DNA of 64,000 nucleotides from Actinomycetospora endophytica (GTDB lineage Bacteria > Actinomycetota > Actinomycetes > Mycobacteriales > Pseudonocardiaceae), in assembly GCF_021026375.1 (NCBI RefSeq), contig NZ_JAJNDB010000001.1, positions 1,116,001 to 1,180,000 on the forward strand. The letters run 5' to 3'. Shown in pieces: positions 54,855 through 64,000 of the stretch (position 1 is the first letter of the stretch; each line of letters starts with the position of its first letter). Under the pieces are notes generated by a model. That model saw nothing but the letters and a program-made list of their open reading frames with translations. It ran no database searches and was not told where the DNA came from. The position numbers and the translations under genes are program-made.

Positions 54855-55415
54855 ATGACCGCAGCCTCCGTCCGCGCACAGTGGGTCGGCTCCGAGCCGG
54901 CACGCGTCACCGCCCCCGGGGCGGGGAGCGCCAGCGTGCCGACGGCGGCCTCCTCGGCCGCCGAGGACGCCGCCGGGCCCGCCCGGCCCGACCCGCTCGC
55001 CGCCCTGTCCCTGGTGCTCGACCGTGAGCTCGCCGAGGTCCGGCGTCACCGGCTCGACGTCGCCGGCCGCGTGCCCGCGAGCGTCGCGCCGTACGTCGAC
55101 CCGTCGCAGGGGATGCTCGAGCTCACCTTCGACGGGGCGGCCGGCCCGGTCGTCCTGGCCATCGCCCCCGGGGCGCGCGGGGACACGATCGTCCCGGTGC
55201 TGCCCGCGCCCGCTCCGGAGCAGGGCGACGGGGAGGACGTCGCCGGCTGCACGCCGTTCGACGAGGTCGTGGGCGACGCGCTCGAGGACGTCGACCGCGT
55301 GGTCGGGCACATGGAGCGCCCCGACGAGATGCGCGGCCTGGTGCTGCACCTCGGCGGCCGGATGCTGATGATCTACGCCGACCTCTGGGAGCTGCGGGTC
55401 ACGCTGCTGCCGTGA
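54855..55415 (+). CDS. Unknown actinobacterial protein
   Basis: 186 residues. The first 45 are disordered and Ala-rich; the rest looks folded: [60 protein letters not shown]. No family recognised. ATG start; its 3' end overlaps purQ by 17 nt (convergent). The 270 bases upstream, shared with the purL promoter, hold no other gene. Confidence 0.65.
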   Translation: MTAASVRAQWVGSEPARVTAPGAGSASVPTAASSAAEDAAGPARPDPLAALSLVLDRELAEVRRHRLDVAGRVPASVAPYVDPSQGMLELTFDGAAGPVVLAIAPGARGDTIVPVLPAPAPEQGDGEDVAGCTPFDEVVGDALEDVDRVVGHMERPDEMRGLVLHLGGRMLMIYADLWELRVTLLP

Positions 55416-56079
55416 GCCGGGCGAGCACCGAGGTGAACAGCCCGAGTCCGTCCGTGCCGGGCCCGGTGAGCGGGTCGATCGCGTGCTCCGGGTGGGGCAT
55501 GAGGCCGACCACGCGCCCGTCGTCGGAGCACACCCCGGCGACGTCGTGCAGCGCACCGTTGGGTGCCGGGTCGGCGTAGCGGAACACCACGCGGCCCTCG
55601 TCCTCCAGGCGGGCGAGCGTGTCGTCGTCGGCGACGAAGCGGCCCTCCCCGGACTTGAGCGGCACCGTGATCTCCGCCCCGGCGGCGATCCCGGAGGTCC
55701 ACGCCGTCGTGCTGTTCTCCACCCGGAGCCGGACCTCGCGGCAGATGAAGCGCAGCCCGGCGTTGCGCACGAGCGCGCCCGGCAGCAGCTCCGCCTCGCA
55801 GAGGATCTGGAAGCCGTTGCAGATGCCCAGCACCGGCAGCCCGCGGTGGGCGGCCTCGACCACCGGCCCCATCACCGGCGAGCGTGCGGCGATCGCGCCC
55901 GCGCGCAGGTAGTCGCCGTAGGAGAACCCGCCGGGGACGACGACCGCGTCCACGCCCTGCAGGTCGGTGTCGCGGTGCCACAGCGACACCGCCTCGCCGC
56001 CCGCGTACCGGACGGCACGCGCCGCGTCGACGTCGTCGAGCGTGCCCGGGAAGGTGATGACCCCGACGCGCGCGCTCAC
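55399..56079 (-). CDS. purQ: Phosphoribosylformylglycinamidine synthase subunit PurQ
   Basis: 226-residue class I glutamine amidotransferase that supplies ammonia to Pur[20 protein letters not shown], nucleophile Cys in [20 protein letters not shown], and the His/Glu pair in [11 protein letters not shown] are all present. GTG start overlaps the purS stop by 4 nt. Confidence 0.96.
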   Translation of the reverse strand: MSARVGVITFPGTLDDVDAARAVRYAGGEAVSLWHRDTDLQGVDAVVVPGGFSYGDYLRAGAIAARSPVMGPVVEAAHRGLPVLGICNGFQILCEAELLPGALVRNAGLRFICREVRLRVENSTTAWTSGIAAGAEITVPLKSGEGRFVADDDTLARLEDEGRVVFRYADPAPNGALHDVAGVCSDDGRVVGLMPHPEHAIDPLTGPGTDGLGLFTSVLARLTAAA

Positions 56080-56354
56080 GCGTGCGTCCCGGGGACGTCC
56101 GCGGCGGTGGCCTCCGCGTCGGACACCCGCCGCACGACCCACTCCTCCATCACCGGGTTCGCGAGCAGCGTCCCGGCGATGCGCTCGAGCTCGGCGTCGG
56201 GCACCTCGTCGTCGACCTCGAGGACGAAGTGCTTGCCCTGGCGGACGTCGGCGACGCCGGCGACCCCCAGGCGCCCCATCGCACGGGCCACGGCCTGGCC
56301 CTGGGGGTCGAGGATCTCGGCTTTCGGGAGGACGTCGACGATCACGCGAGCCAC
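56076..56354 (-). CDS. purS: Phosphoribosylformylglycinamidine synthase subunit PurS
   Basis: 92-residue PurS, the small scaffold joining PurL and Pur[47 protein letters not shown]. The C-terminal ~10 residues extend beyond the usual length. GTG at 56354 chosen (VARVIVDV); GTG at 56363 is possible. Confidence 0.94.
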   Translation of the reverse strand: MARVIVDVLPKAEILDPQGQAVARAMGRLGVAGVADVRQGKHFVLEVDDEVPDAELERIAGTLLANPVMEEWVVRRVSDAEATAADVPGTHA

Positions 56355-56406
56355 GCGGACCACGGTACCGGGTTCACGATTCCCGCCCGGAGGGAAGACG
56401 CGGGGC

Positions 56407-57063
56407 ATGAGCACCGAACTCGTCCACCTGGGGCACGCCTGCGTCGTCGTCGACACCGGTGGCGCGCGGGTCCTGCTCGATCCCGGGGCGTTCTCGGAGG
56501 GCTGGCAGACCCTCGAGGGGCTCGACGCGATCCTCATCACCCACCAGCACTTCGACCACCTCGACGTGGACAACCTGCCCACCCTGCTCGAGCGGAACCC
56601 GTACGCCCAGCTGATGGTCGACCCGGGCACCGCCGACGTGCTGAGCGAGCGCGGCATCCGCCACACCCGGTGCGAGCCGGGCGAGGAGTTCACCGTCTCG
56701 GGGATGCGGGTCGAGGTGGTCGGCGCTCAGCGCGGCGAGCACGCGGTGATCCACCCGGACATCCCGACGATCGCCAACAACGGCTACGTGCTGCGCGCCG
56801 ACGGCGGCACCGTGATGCACCCCGGCGACGCGTACGTGCCGGTCCCGGTGGGCGTCGACGTGCTGCTGTTGCCGACCGGCGCGCCGTGGCTCAAGGTCTC
56901 CGAGGCCGTCGACTACCTGCGGGCCTCGGCGCCGCCGGTGGCCGTGCCGATCCACGAGGCCGTGCTCGCGAACCCCGACCTGCACTACGGGCTCTTCGGG
57001 ACGCTCGCGCCGCAGGGCACCGACGTCCGGGTGCTGCCGCGGGGTGAGAGGACGCCGCTGTAG
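56407..57063 (+). CDS. Metallo-beta-lactamase-fold hydrolase (UlaG-like)
   Basis: 218-residue MBL protein: LVHLGHACVVVDTGGARVLL, metal motif LITHQHFDHLDVDNL, later histidines in TVMHPGDAYV and VPIHEAV. UlaG-like without a known substrate. ATG start, divergent from purS by 52 nt. Its stop codon lies inside a terminator hairpin. Confidence 0.87.
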   Translation: MSTELVHLGHACVVVDTGGARVLLDPGAFSEGWQTLEGLDAILITHQHFDHLDVDNLPTLLERNPYAQLMVDPGTADVLSERGIRHTRCEPGEEFTVSGMRVEVVGAQRGEHAVIHPDIPTIANNGYVLRADGGTVMHPGDAYVPVPVGVDVLLLPTGAPWLKVSEAVDYLRASAPPVAVPIHEAVLANPDLHYGLFGTLAPQGTDVRVLPRGERTPL

Positions 57064-57080
57064 GTGCGCTCCGCACCTAC
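57060..57080. terminator. 9-bp hairpin that contains both stop codons
   Basis: GTAGGTGCG-CTC-CGCACCTAC. The TAG of the metallo-hydrolase (57061-57063) is in the left arm and the TAG of the convergent esterase (57077-57079) in the right arm. Confidence 0.75.
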
Positions 57081-58027
57081 AACGACTGCAGCGCCCGGAC
57101 CCGGGCCGCCATCGCGCGACGACTCACCGCGGCGTCGGGGGCGAACACCTCGAACGCATGCGGCACCCCCGGGTAGAGCTGCAGTTCGACGGCCACCCCG
57201 GCCCGCTGCAGCCGTGCCGCGTAGTCGACGTCCTCGTCGCGGAAGATGTCGAGCTGCCCGACGTCGATGAACGCCGGCGGCAGCCCGCTCAGCTCGCGCT
57301 CCCGGGCCGGCGCCGCGTAGGTCGGCACGTCCGGCCCGCCCGCGGTGTCGCCCAGCAGGCAGCCCCAGCCGGTGATGTTGTCGTCGGTCGACCACATCGC
57401 GAACGGCTCGATCTCCGGGTCGGGCGTCGTCGTACGGTCGTCGAGCATCGGGTAGACGAGGATCTGCGAGGCCAGGGCGGGCCCGCGGCGGTCGCGGGCC
57501 ATCAGCGCGACGGCGGCCGCCATCCCGCCGCCGGCGCTGTCGCCCATGATCGCGAGACGCGCCGGGTCGACGCCCAGCTCGGCCGCGTGGTCGGCCGCCC
57601 AGCGCAGCGCGGCGTAGACGTCCTCGACGGACGTCGGGTACGGGTGCTCGGGCGCGAAGCGGAAATCGACGGAGAGCAGCGGGACGCCCGACAGGTGGGT
57701 GTAGGCGCGGCAGACCGGGTCGTGGGTGTCGATCGAGCAGAGGAACATCCCGCCGCCGTGGATGTAGACCGCCAGCGACCCCGGCTGGTCACCGTCGCGC
57801 CGGTAGAGCTGCATGCCGATGCTCGTGCCGTCCTCGGCGGTCGCGGCGTGCTCGGTGACCGTGACGTCGGCCGGCGGGGTCCATCCCCCGGTCGCGGCGC
57901 CGATCAGCTCGTCGACCGCCGCGCGGCGGGTCTTCCAGTCACCGGCCGGCGGCGGTGTCTGTGCCGCCGCGGCCTCGGCGATCGGCGCCATCGCGGCGGC
58001 CACTTCCGGATCCATCTCCACCGTCAT
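57077..58027 (-). CDS. Alpha/beta hydrolase, hormone-sensitive lipase family
   Basis: 316-residue esterase. Oxyanion motif YIHGGGMFLCS, nucleophile elbow IMGDSAGGGMAAAVALMA, catalytic Asp in FIDVGQLDIFRDED and His in GVPHAFEVF. Acts on short acyl esters or carboxylates; the substrate is unknown. ATG at 58027. Transcribed divergently from the SnoaL-like gene. Confidence 0.92.
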   Translation of the reverse strand: MTVEMDPEVAAAMAPIAEAAAAQTPPPAGDWKTRRAAVDELIGAATGGWTPPADVTVTEHAATAEDGTSIGMQLYRRDGDQPGSLAVYIHGGGMFLCSIDTHDPVCRAYTHLSGVPLLSVDFRFAPEHPYPTSVEDVYAALRWAADHAAELGVDPARLAIMGDSAGGGMAAAVALMARDRRGPALASQILVYPMLDDRTTTPDPEIEPFAMWSTDDNITGWGCLLGDTAGGPDVPTYAAPARERELSGLPPAFIDVGQLDIFRDEDVDYAARLQRAGVAVELQLYPGVPHAFEVFAPDAAVSRRAMAARVRALQSL

Positions 58028-58228
58028 GGCGTGAAGTGGACCACAGCTCCCGGTTCCTCGCCGGTGACGAGGCGCACGTGGTCGAGGGGTGTCCGCCGTG
58101 TGCCGGACACACCGCGGTCTCGGCATCGAACCTGTGCGGGGCCTCCACCCAGCGGTGACACCGCGGTCCGACACTCGCCCGTCCCTGACGTCGGTCGACG
58201 GGACCGGCGATCTCGACGAGGAGGGGCC

Positions 58229-58654
58229 GTGAACACACGCGAGCTCACCGACCGGATGCTGGACACCTGGAACGCGAAGGACGGGGCGGCGTGGGCCGCC
58301 CTGTTCACCGACGACGCCATGTTGAGGGCGCCGGGCGGGGTGACTGGATCAGGGCCGGAGATGGTGATGACGTTCTTCCGCCTGTGGCAGGAGTCCTTCC
58401 CCGACAACCAGTGTCGCGCCGTGCGGACCGTCGGTGGCGAGGCGAGCGGCACCGTCGAAGCGGTGTTCGAGGGCACCCACACCGAGACGCTGCACGCCCC
58501 GAGCGGAGACGTGCCCGCGACGGGCCGACGGGTCAGCATCCCGTTCGTCAACGTCTGCGAGTTCGCCGGCGACCGCATGACCTACTTCGCCCTGTACTTC
58601 GACCAGATCGACCTGCTGACCCAGCTCGGGCTCGTGGCGGCTCCGGTCGGATAG
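58229..58654 (+). CDS. SnoaL-like ester cyclase-family protein
   Basis: 141-residue NTF2-fold protein: TDRMLDTWNAKDGAAWAALF, GSGPEMVMTFFRLWQESFPD, RVSIPFVNVCEFAGDRMTYF. SnoaL-like folds host polyketide cyclases, isomerases and many uncharacterised proteins. GTG start with GAGGAGGGG. The 200 bases upstream, shared with the esterase promoter, contain no gene. Confidence 0.85.
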   Translation: MNTRELTDRMLDTWNAKDGAAWAALFTDDAMLRAPGGVTGSGPEMVMTFFRLWQESFPDNQCRAVRTVGGEASGTVEAVFEGTHTETLHAPSGDVPATGRRVSIPFVNVCEFAGDRMTYFALYFDQIDLLTQLGLVAAPVG

Positions 58655-58669
58655 GTGCCCTTCGGGCCT

Positions 58670-58709
58670 GTGAGCACAAATTGACGCCAGAGCATCAATT
58701 AGTGCTCAC
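58670..58709. terminator. 15-bp AT-containing hairpin
   Basis: GTGAGCACAAATTGA (58670-58684) pairs with TCAATTAGTGCTCAC (58695-58709), one A-A mismatch, 10-nt loop. It is framed by a second pair, ATAGGTGC (58651-58658) and GCACCTAT (58722-58729), which contains the stop codons of both convergent genes. Confidence 0.75.
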
Positions 58710-58725
58710 GAGCGCGTCAGCGCAC

Positions 58726-59427
58726 CTATGCGGTCGTCGACCAGCGCTCCGGATCCACGGAACCGTCCGCCGAGCGGCGCGGACGACGGGTCCGTCCGAC
58801 CAGTTCGCCCGCTCCGGCCGGGACCGCCCCGGCGCCGAGCGCGGCGTCGACCGAGTCGAGCAGGGCGGCGTGGCCGTCGGCGTGACCGGCGGTGAGGTGG
58901 CGCAGGGCCGGGTCGATCGCACGACGACGGAAGCCGGCGAATGCGGGCGCCGGCACGCCGGGGCGCACGACCGGGCCGGCCAGGCCCGCCGTCGGGACGC
59001 CGTCCACCCCGAGGCGGTGGACGCCCGCGTCGTCGAGGAGCAGGTCGAGGCCCGCCTCGGCCAGGGCGCGTCGGGTGCCGTCCGAGACCGACCACCCGGG
59101 CGCGGCGAACCCGTCGACGTCGAGGCCGAGGGCCTCCGCCGAGCGCGTCGCGCCGGCCAGCCGCAGCCGCGCCTCCAGCACCGGCAGCCGGCGGTACGGG
59201 CGGCCGCCGTCGTGGGCCTCGCGGGTGCCGCGCATCAGCACCGTGTCCCCGGCGCGACGGCGGGCGGCCGCGAAGGCGGCGACCTCGGGGTGCGGGCGCG
59301 GGCCGACCAGCAGGGTCAGCGGCACCCGGCGGGCGTCGAGGGCATCGCAGAGCCGGATCGCCGCGGCGAGGGGAGCGCCGGGGGCGAGCCCGGAGGCGGA
59401 GACGAGGAGACGACTCGGGGAGGACAC
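58726..59427 (-). CDS. DUF2334-like polysaccharide-deacetylase-fold protein
   Basis: 233-residue protein with the NodB-like order LLVSASGLAPGAPLAAAIRL, RVPLTLLVGPRPHPEVAAFA, TREAHDGG, GFAAPGWSVSDGTRRALAEA. Canonical metal-binding D-D...H-x3-H residues are not clear, so deacetylase activity is doubtful. GTG at 59427. It lies 87 nt after purC on the same strand. Confidence 0.68.
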   Translation of the reverse strand: MSSPSRLLVSASGLAPGAPLAAAIRLCDALDARRVPLTLLVGPRPHPEVAAFAAARRRAGDTVLMRGTREAHDGGRPYRRLPVLEARLRLAGATRSAEALGLDVDGFAAPGWSVSDGTRRALAEAGLDLLLDDAGVHRLGVDGVPTAGLAGPVVRPGVPAPAFAGFRRRAIDPALRHLTAGHADGHAALLDSVDAALGAGAVPAGAGELVGRTRRPRRSADGSVDPERWSTTA

Positions 59428-59514
59428 GCCACCATGAGGCGCCCCCGAGGTGAATGGGCCGCTCCCCGGCACGTGAACTCTGGGGTCACATCGGGAGGAA
59501 TCAGCGGAACACGC

Positions 59515-60414
59515 TCACAGCGGCGGCGGCCACTGGTGCCCGGTCAGCCGGGTGTAGGCCTCGATGTACCGCGCCCGGGTCGCCTGGACGACCGCGTCGG
59601 GCAGCGGCGGGGGCGGGGCGTCGCCGTGGCGGTCCCAGCCGGAGTCGTCCGAGGTCAGCCAGTCCCGGACGTACTGCTTGTCGAACGACGGCTGCGGCAC
59701 GCCCGGCGCGTAGGCGTCGGCCGGCCAGAACCGCGAGGAGTCCGGGGTGAGGACCTCGTCCCCCAGCACGATCGCCCCCGACGGATCGAGGCCGAACTCC
59801 AGCTTGGTGTCCGCGAGGATGATCCCCCGCGAGGCGGCGTAGGCGGACCCGCGCGCGTAGATCGACAGCGTCGCGTCGCGCAGCGCGCCGGCGAGCTCCG
59901 GGCCGAGCTGCGCGACGACGGCGTCGAAGGTGACGTTCTCGTCGTGCTCGCCGTACTCGGCCTTCGTCGCCGGGGTGAAGATCGGCCCCGGCAGCATGCT
60001 GGCCTCGGTGAGCCCGTCGGGCAGCGCGACCCCGCAGACGGCGCCGTCGCGGCGGTAGTCCACCGTCCCCGACCCGGAGAGGTAGCCCCGCGCCACGCAC
60101 TCCACCGGGACCATGTCCAGGCGGCGGACCAGCAGCGCCCGGCCCCGGACCTCGTCGGGGATGCGCTCGTCCCGGGCGGCGATCAGGTGGTGGGCGACCG
60201 GCGGCGCGGCCACGTCCCGGCCCCCGAGGAGCCCGAACCAGAACACCGACAGCGCCGTCAGCACCCGGCCCTTGTCGGGGATCGGGGTCGAGAGCACGTG
60301 GTCGTAGGCCGAGATCCGGTCGGACGCCACGAGCAGCAGCGTCTCGTCGTCGACCTCGTAGAGGTCGCGGACCTTCCCGGAAGCCAGATGCGGGTAGTCC
60401 GCGAGCGTCGACAC
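59515..60414 (-). CDS. purC: SAICAR synthase PurC
   Basis: 299-residue enzyme that joins aspartate to [82 protein letters not shown] and [12 protein letters not shown] are diagnostic. GTG start 11 nt after purB stop, so the two are cotranscribed. Confidence 0.96.
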   Translation of the reverse strand: MSTLADYPHLASGKVRDLYEVDDETLLLVASDRISAYDHVLSTPIPDKGRVLTALSVFWFGLLGGRDVAAPPVAHHLIAARDERIPDEVRGRALLVRRLDMVPVECVARGYLSGSGTVDYRRDGAVCGVALPDGLTEASMLPGPIFTPATKAEYGEHDENVTFDAVVAQLGPELAGALRDATLSIYARGSAYAASRGIILADTKLEFGLDPSGAIVLGDEVLTPDSSRFWPADAYAPGVPQPSFDKQYVRDWLTSDDSGWDRHGDAPPPPLPDAVVQATRARYIEAYTRLTGHQWPPPL

Positions 60415-60425
60415 GGCCCGCGAGG

Positions 60426-61844
60426 TTAGAGGATCGGGGCGGGGGCGTAGGCCGCCGCCTCGGGCCGGGCGTCGGCGATCTCGGCCACCCGCCGCGCCAC
60501 CTCGGTGACCTGGGCGCCGGCCGCCCCGACGAAGGCCGTCGGGTCGGCGACGGCGGCGGCGAGGTCGCCCTCGGTCACCCCGAGCCGGGAGTCGGCCGCC
60601 ACCCGGGCGAGCAGGTCGTTGCCCTCGATGCCCTTCTCCCGCATGTCCAGGGCCACCGCGCGGGCATGCTCGGCGACGATCTCGTGGGCGGTCTCGCGTC
60701 CCACGCCCGCCCGCACGGCGGCCATGAGCACGGCCGTCGTCGCGAGGAAGGGCAGGTAGCGGTCGAGCTCGCGGGCGATCACCGCGGGGTAGGCGCCGAA
60801 CTCGTCGAGCACCGTCAGGAACGTCTCGAGGAGGCCGTCGATCGCGAAGAACGCGTCGGGCAGCGCGACGCGACGCACGACCGAGTCGGAGACGTCGCCC
60901 TCGTTCCACTGCCCGCCGGCGAGCTCGCCGAGCATCGAGGCGTTCCCGCGGAGCACGACGGCGAGGCCGTTGACCCGCTCGCAGGAGCGGGTGTTCATCT
61001 TGTGCGGCATCGCGCTCGAGCCGACCTGACCGGCCTGGAAGCCCTCGGTGACCAGCTCCTGGCCGGCCATGAGCCGGATGGTGGTGGCCAGCGACGACGG
61101 GCCCGCCGCGAGCTGGACCAGCGCCGACGCGACGTCGTGGTCCAGCGACCGGGGGTAGACCTGCCCGACGCTGGTGAGGACCTCGTCGAACCCGAGGTGC
61201 GTCGCCACCCGCCGTTCCAGGTCGGCGAGCTTGGCCGCGTCGCCGTCGAGCAGGCCGAGCATGTCCTGCGCGGTCCCGACCGGGCCCTTGACCCCCCGCA
61301 GCGGGTAGCGGGCGATCAGCTCGGTCAACCGGCGGTACGCGACGAGCGTCTCGTCGGCGGCCGAGGCGAACCGCTTCCCGAGCGTGGTGGCCTGGGCGGC
61401 GACGTTGTGGCTGCGACCGGCCATCACCAGGTCGGAGTGCTCGGTGGCGAGCCGGGACAGCCGCGCGAGCACCGCCACCGTCTTGTCCGCGACCAGCTGC
61501 AGCGAGTCCCGGATCTGGAGCTGCTCGACGTTCTCGGTGAGGTCGCGGCTCGTCATGCCCTTGTGGACGTGCTGGTGACCCGCGAGGTCGTCGAACTCCT
61601 CGATGCGGGCCTTCACGTCGTGGCGGGTGCGACGCTCGCGGGCCGCGATGGAGTCGAGGTCGACGGTGCCGAGCACGCGCCGGTAGTCGTCGAGGACGCC
61701 GTCCGGGACGTCGATCCCCAGGTCACGCTGGGCGGTGAGCACCGCCAGCCACAGCTCGCGCTCCGCGGTGACCTTGCGCTCCGGCGACCACAGGTCGCGC
61801 AGCGCGGGCGAGGCGTACCGGGCGGCGAGGACGTTGGGGATCAC
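60426..61844 (-). CDS. purB: Adenylosuccinate lyase PurB
   Basis: 472-residue fumarase-superfamily lyase used twice in purine synthesis (SAICAR and adenylosuccinate). Signature [16 protein letters not shown] holds the flexible loop serine; [20 protein letters not shown] and [20 protein letters not shown] carry catalytic His/Lys residues. GTG lies 8 nt after TATCCT, suggesting a leaderless purBC message. Confidence 0.95.
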   Translation of the reverse strand: MIPNVLAARYASPALRDLWSPERKVTAERELWLAVLTAQRDLGIDVPDGVLDDYRRVLGTVDLDSIAARERRTRHDVKARIEEFDDLAGHQHVHKGMTSRDLTENVEQLQIRDSLQLVADKTVAVLARLSRLATEHSDLVMAGRSHNVAAQATTLGKRFASAADETLVAYRRLTELIARYPLRGVKGPVGTAQDMLGLLDGDAAKLADLERRVATHLGFDEVLTSVGQVYPRSLDHDVASALVQLAAGPSSLATTIRLMAGQELVTEGFQAGQVGSSAMPHKMNTRSCERVNGLAVVLRGNASMLGELAGGQWNEGDVSDSVVRRVALPDAFFAIDGLLETFLTVLDEFGAYPAVIARELDRYLPFLATTAVLMAAVRAGVGRETAHEIVAEHARAVALDMREKGIEGNDLLARVAADSRLGVTEGDLAAAVADPTAFVGAAGAQVTEVARRVAEIADARPEAAAYAPAPIL

Positions 61845-61877
61845 GTGTCCCGAGGATACGGGTGAGGATGGGTCCCC
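61845..61877. promoter_or_regulatory. 33-bp divergent promoter between purB and the threonine aldolase
   Basis: Minus-strand TATCCT (61858-61853) is a good -10 for purB. The plus-strand gene starts only 33 nt away, so its promoter must overlap purB's; its -10 may be GAGGAT-like and is not clear. Confidence 0.5.
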
Positions 61878-62909
61878 GTGACCTCAGCTGACACCGTGAC
61901 CCCGGTTGACCTGCGCTCCGACACCGTCACCCTCCCGTCGGCCACCATGCGCGAGGCGATGGCCGGCGCCGACGTCGGCGACGACGTCCTCGACGGCGAC
62001 CCCACCCTCGCGTCGCTGCAGCAGCGCGTGGCGGACCTGCTCGGCGTCGAGGCGGCGCTGTGGACCCCGACGGGCTGCATGGCCAACGCGATCGCGCTGA
62101 TGGACCACCTCGAGCGCGGTGACCGTTTCCTCGCCCCCGCGGGCGCCCACGTGCTGGAGGCCGAGCTCGGCACCTCCGCGTGGCTCGCGGGCGGGCTGCC
62201 CGCCCCGCTGCCGCACTCCGGCGGCCCGGGTCGTCCGACCCCGGCCGACGTCACCGCCGCGGCGGGTACGGCCGGCCCCTACTTCGGGCTGCGCACCCGG
62301 CTGTTGTGCCTGGAGAACACCCACAACGCCGCGGGCGGGGCGGTGACCCCGGTGGCCGAGCACCGGGCGCTCGTCGCGGCCGCGCACGACGCCGGGCTCG
62401 CCGTCCACCTCGACGGGGCCCGGCTCTGGCACGCCGCGGTGGCGCTGGGCGTTCCGCCCTCGGACCTGACCGCCGGCGCGGACACCGTCAGCGTCTGCCT
62501 GTCAAAGGGGCTCGGGGCGCCGATGGGGTCGCTCGTGGCCGGCTCGGCGGCGTTCGTGGAGCGGGCGTGGCGGCTGCGCAAGATGCTCGGCGGCGGGATC
62601 CGGCAGGGCGGCGTGCTCGGCGCCGCGGGCCACGTCGCGCTGGACGGCATCGACGACCTCGCCGCCGACCACGAGCACGCCCGCCTGCTCGCCGAGGGCC
62701 TGGCCGCGAAGGGCTGGCCGGTGTCGACCCCCGAGACCAACATCGTGCTGGTGACGACGTCCGACCCGGCGGCGGTCGTGGCAAAGCTCGCGAAGGTCGA
62801 CGTGCGCGCCGTCCCGTTCGGGCCGGGCGTGCGGTTCGTGACCCACCGGGACGTCTCGCGGGCCGACGTCGAGGGCGCGCTGGAGCGCATCGGTGGTCTC
62901 GGCCCGTGA
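61878..62909 (+). CDS. Low-specificity threonine aldolase (beta-eliminating lyase fold)
   Basis: 343-residue fold-type I PLP enzyme that splits threonine or allo-threonine to glycine and acetaldehyde. DLRSDTVTLPSATMREAMAG, AGADVGDDVLDGDPTLASLQ, AVHLDGARLWHAAVALG, and the PLP lysine in SVCLSKGLGAPMGS identify the family. GTG start; divergent from purB. Confidence 0.92.
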   Translation: MTSADTVTPVDLRSDTVTLPSATMREAMAGADVGDDVLDGDPTLASLQQRVADLLGVEAALWTPTGCMANAIALMDHLERGDRFLAPAGAHVLEAELGTSAWLAGGLPAPLPHSGGPGRPTPADVTAAAGTAGPYFGLRTRLLCLENTHNAAGGAVTPVAEHRALVAAAHDAGLAVHLDGARLWHAAVALGVPPSDLTAGADTVSVCLSKGLGAPMGSLVAGSAAFVERAWRLRKMLGGGIRQGGVLGAAGHVALDGIDDLAADHEHARLLAEGLAAKGWPVSTPETNIVLVTTSDPAAVVAKLAKVDVRAVPFGPGVRFVTHRDVSRADVEGALERIGGLGP

Positions 62910-63002
62910 GCGGGCCCGGAGGCCGGCCAGGCCGAAGGACGACCGATCTGTTGGCCTCCGTGGACGATGCCCCGTGCGACCTGCGTCACTACTTTCGGCG
63001 AG

Positions 63003-64000
63003 GTGGACGCGCCCGTAGCTACCCCTCCCCGAGCCGAGCAGACGGCCCCGGACCTGCGGGATCTCTACGAGCGGATGCTGCGGATCCGCCAGTTCGAGGC
63101 CAAGGTCGACGTCCTCTACCGGCAGGGACGCGTCCGCGGTCCGGCCCACCTGGGGCTCGGGCAGGAGGCCATCGCCGTCGGGGTCGCGGCGGCGCTGCGG
63201 TCGGGTGACTTCTCGCTCGGCACCTACCGCGGCCACGCCCACGCGCTGGCCCGAGGCGCCTCGGAGGAGGCGGTGCTGCGCGAGCTGCTCGGCCGGGTCG
63301 GCGGCATCTGCGGCGGCAAGGGCGGCTCGATGCACATCACCAGCGTCGAGCACGGCTACTACGGCTCCTACGCGATCGTCGGCGGCCACATCCCGACCGC
63401 CGTCGGCATGGCGTGGGCGAGCCGGATCCGTCGCGACGGCGGCGTCACGGCCTGCTTCTTCGGCGACGGCACGACGAACATCGGCGCCTTCCACGAGGCG
63501 GTCAACCTCGCCGCCGTCTGGTCGCTCCCGGTGGTGTTCGTCTGCGAGAACAACCTCTACATGGAGTACACGCCGATCGGTGACGTGATCCCGGTCGAGC
63601 GGCCGGCCGCCGACCGCGCCTCCGCCTACGGGCTGGCGCCGCTCGTCGTCGACGGCAACGACGTGGCCGCGGTCCGCGAGATGGCGCTGGCCGCCGTCGA
63701 CCGCGCCCGCCGCGGCGACGGGCCGTCGCTGGTCGAGGCCGTCACGTACCGGCTGGGCGGGCACTCGGTCGCCGACGGCGGGGCCTACCGCCACCCCGAC
63801 GAGGTCGCCGCGGCGCGGACCCGCGACCCGCTCGTGCGGCTGGCGACCGAGATGGCGCAGTCCGGCGAGATGGGCGTCGACGAGTCCGACGCCCTCGTCA
63901 CCCGGGTCAAGGGCGAGATGGACGCCCTGGCCGCGCGGGTGCTCGAGGAGCCGACCCCGGACGCCGCCGGCGCCTGGACCGGGATGTGGAGCGACGGGAG
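63003..64000 (+). CDS. Thiamine-diphosphate dehydrogenase E1 alpha subunit (partial, runs off the window)
   Basis: The first 332 residues of an E1-alpha of the pyruvate, acetoin or branched-chain 2-oxoacid dehydrogenase type. YERMLRIRQFEAKVDVLYRQ opens the family; GPAHLGLGQEAIAVG and GGICGGKGGSMHIT follow, and the ThDP/Mg2+ motif is FFGDGTTNIGAFHEAVNLAA ending in CENN. The phosphorylation-loop region TYRLGGHSVADGGAYR resembles acetoin- or pyruvate-type enzymes. GTG start with GGCGAGG upstream. The 3' end and the expected E1-beta and E2 genes lie outside. Confidence 0.88.
   Translation, partial: MDAPVATPPRAEQTAPDLRDLYERMLRIRQFEAKVDVLYRQGRVRGPAHLGLGQEAIAVGVAAALRSGDFSLGTYRGHAHALARGASEEAVLRELLGRVGGICGGKGGSMHITSVEHGYYGSYAIVGGHIPTAVGMAWASRIRRDGGVTACFFGDGTTNIGAFHEAVNLAAVWSLPVVFVCENNLYMEYTPIGDVIPVERPAADRASAYGLAPLVVDGNDVAAVREMALAAVDRARRGDGPSLVEAVTYRLGGHSVADGGAYRHPDEVAAARTRDPLVRLATEMAQSGEMGVDESDALVTRVKGEMDALAARVLEEPTPDAAGAWTGMWSDG

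Overview
This 64 kb window is a chromosomal segment of a very GC-rich, mycothiol-producing actinobacterium. Several points suggest the Pseudonocardiaceae or a close relative. GTG starts are common, and several starts lie 6-8 nt behind a TANNNT -10 box, so they look leaderless. An mshD gene is present. The gene order from purB to phoU resembles the M. tuberculosis Rv0803-Rv0821 neighbourhood (glnR, mshD, pst/phoU, thiX, cysA, DUF1416, FABP-like, DUF3073, purM, purF, purL). Genus and species cannot be fixed from sequence reading alone. No IS element, prophage, CRISPR array or rRNA was seen. The only tRNA is tRNA-Lys(TTT).

Left third (0-24 kb), mostly accessory and housekeeping genes: a DEAD-box helicase with no canonical start codon; a PLP decarboxylase; two secreted cell-wall enzymes (an Rpf-like protein and a YkuD transpeptidase, with a second YkuD paralogue at 17 kb); a minus-strand cluster of a LuxR-type ATPase regulator, an aldehyde dehydrogenase and a tautomerase; an MFS exporter; DUF2252, FAD monooxygenase and DUF4239 genes; a PHP phosphoesterase; a Rieske/metallo-beta-lactamase fusion; and an ECF sigma factor. 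At 18.4-18.6 kb a gene-free stretch holds what looks like a complete minus-strand small transcription unit: promoter, Shine-Dalgarno, 12-codon ORF, competing hairpins and a terminal stem. This is the best candidate here for something undescribed.

Middle third (24-45 kb), envelope, phosphate, nitrogen and sulfur: a GGDEF protein and a LytR-CpsA-Psr protein, then phoU facing pstSCAB. phoU and pstS each carry an 11-bp direct-repeat PHO box, so one PhoP-type regulator encoded elsewhere probably controls both arms. mshD and glnR follow. A thioredoxin-like protein precedes a 28-codon cysteine-containing leader peptide that heads cysA and a DUF1416 gene. Then come a heme-barrel (FABP/nitrobindin-like) protein, a DivIVA-like protein diverging from a Fur regulator, a YgfZ protein, a threonine dehydratase-like enzyme, and an RsiG-like anti-sigma factor with two c-di-GMP-binding signatures.

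Right third (45-64 kb), purine synthesis: purM-purF, purL, purS-purQ and purB-purC, all on the minus strand and interspersed with other genes. These include a PAS-GGDEF-EAL protein overlapping purF, a methyltransferase, a sterol-carrier-like protein, an SGNH hydrolase and an alpha/beta hydrolase. The window ends inside a thiamine-diphosphate E1-alpha gene. Convergent gene pairs are repeatedly separated by strong perfect hairpins, two of which include the stop codons of both genes.
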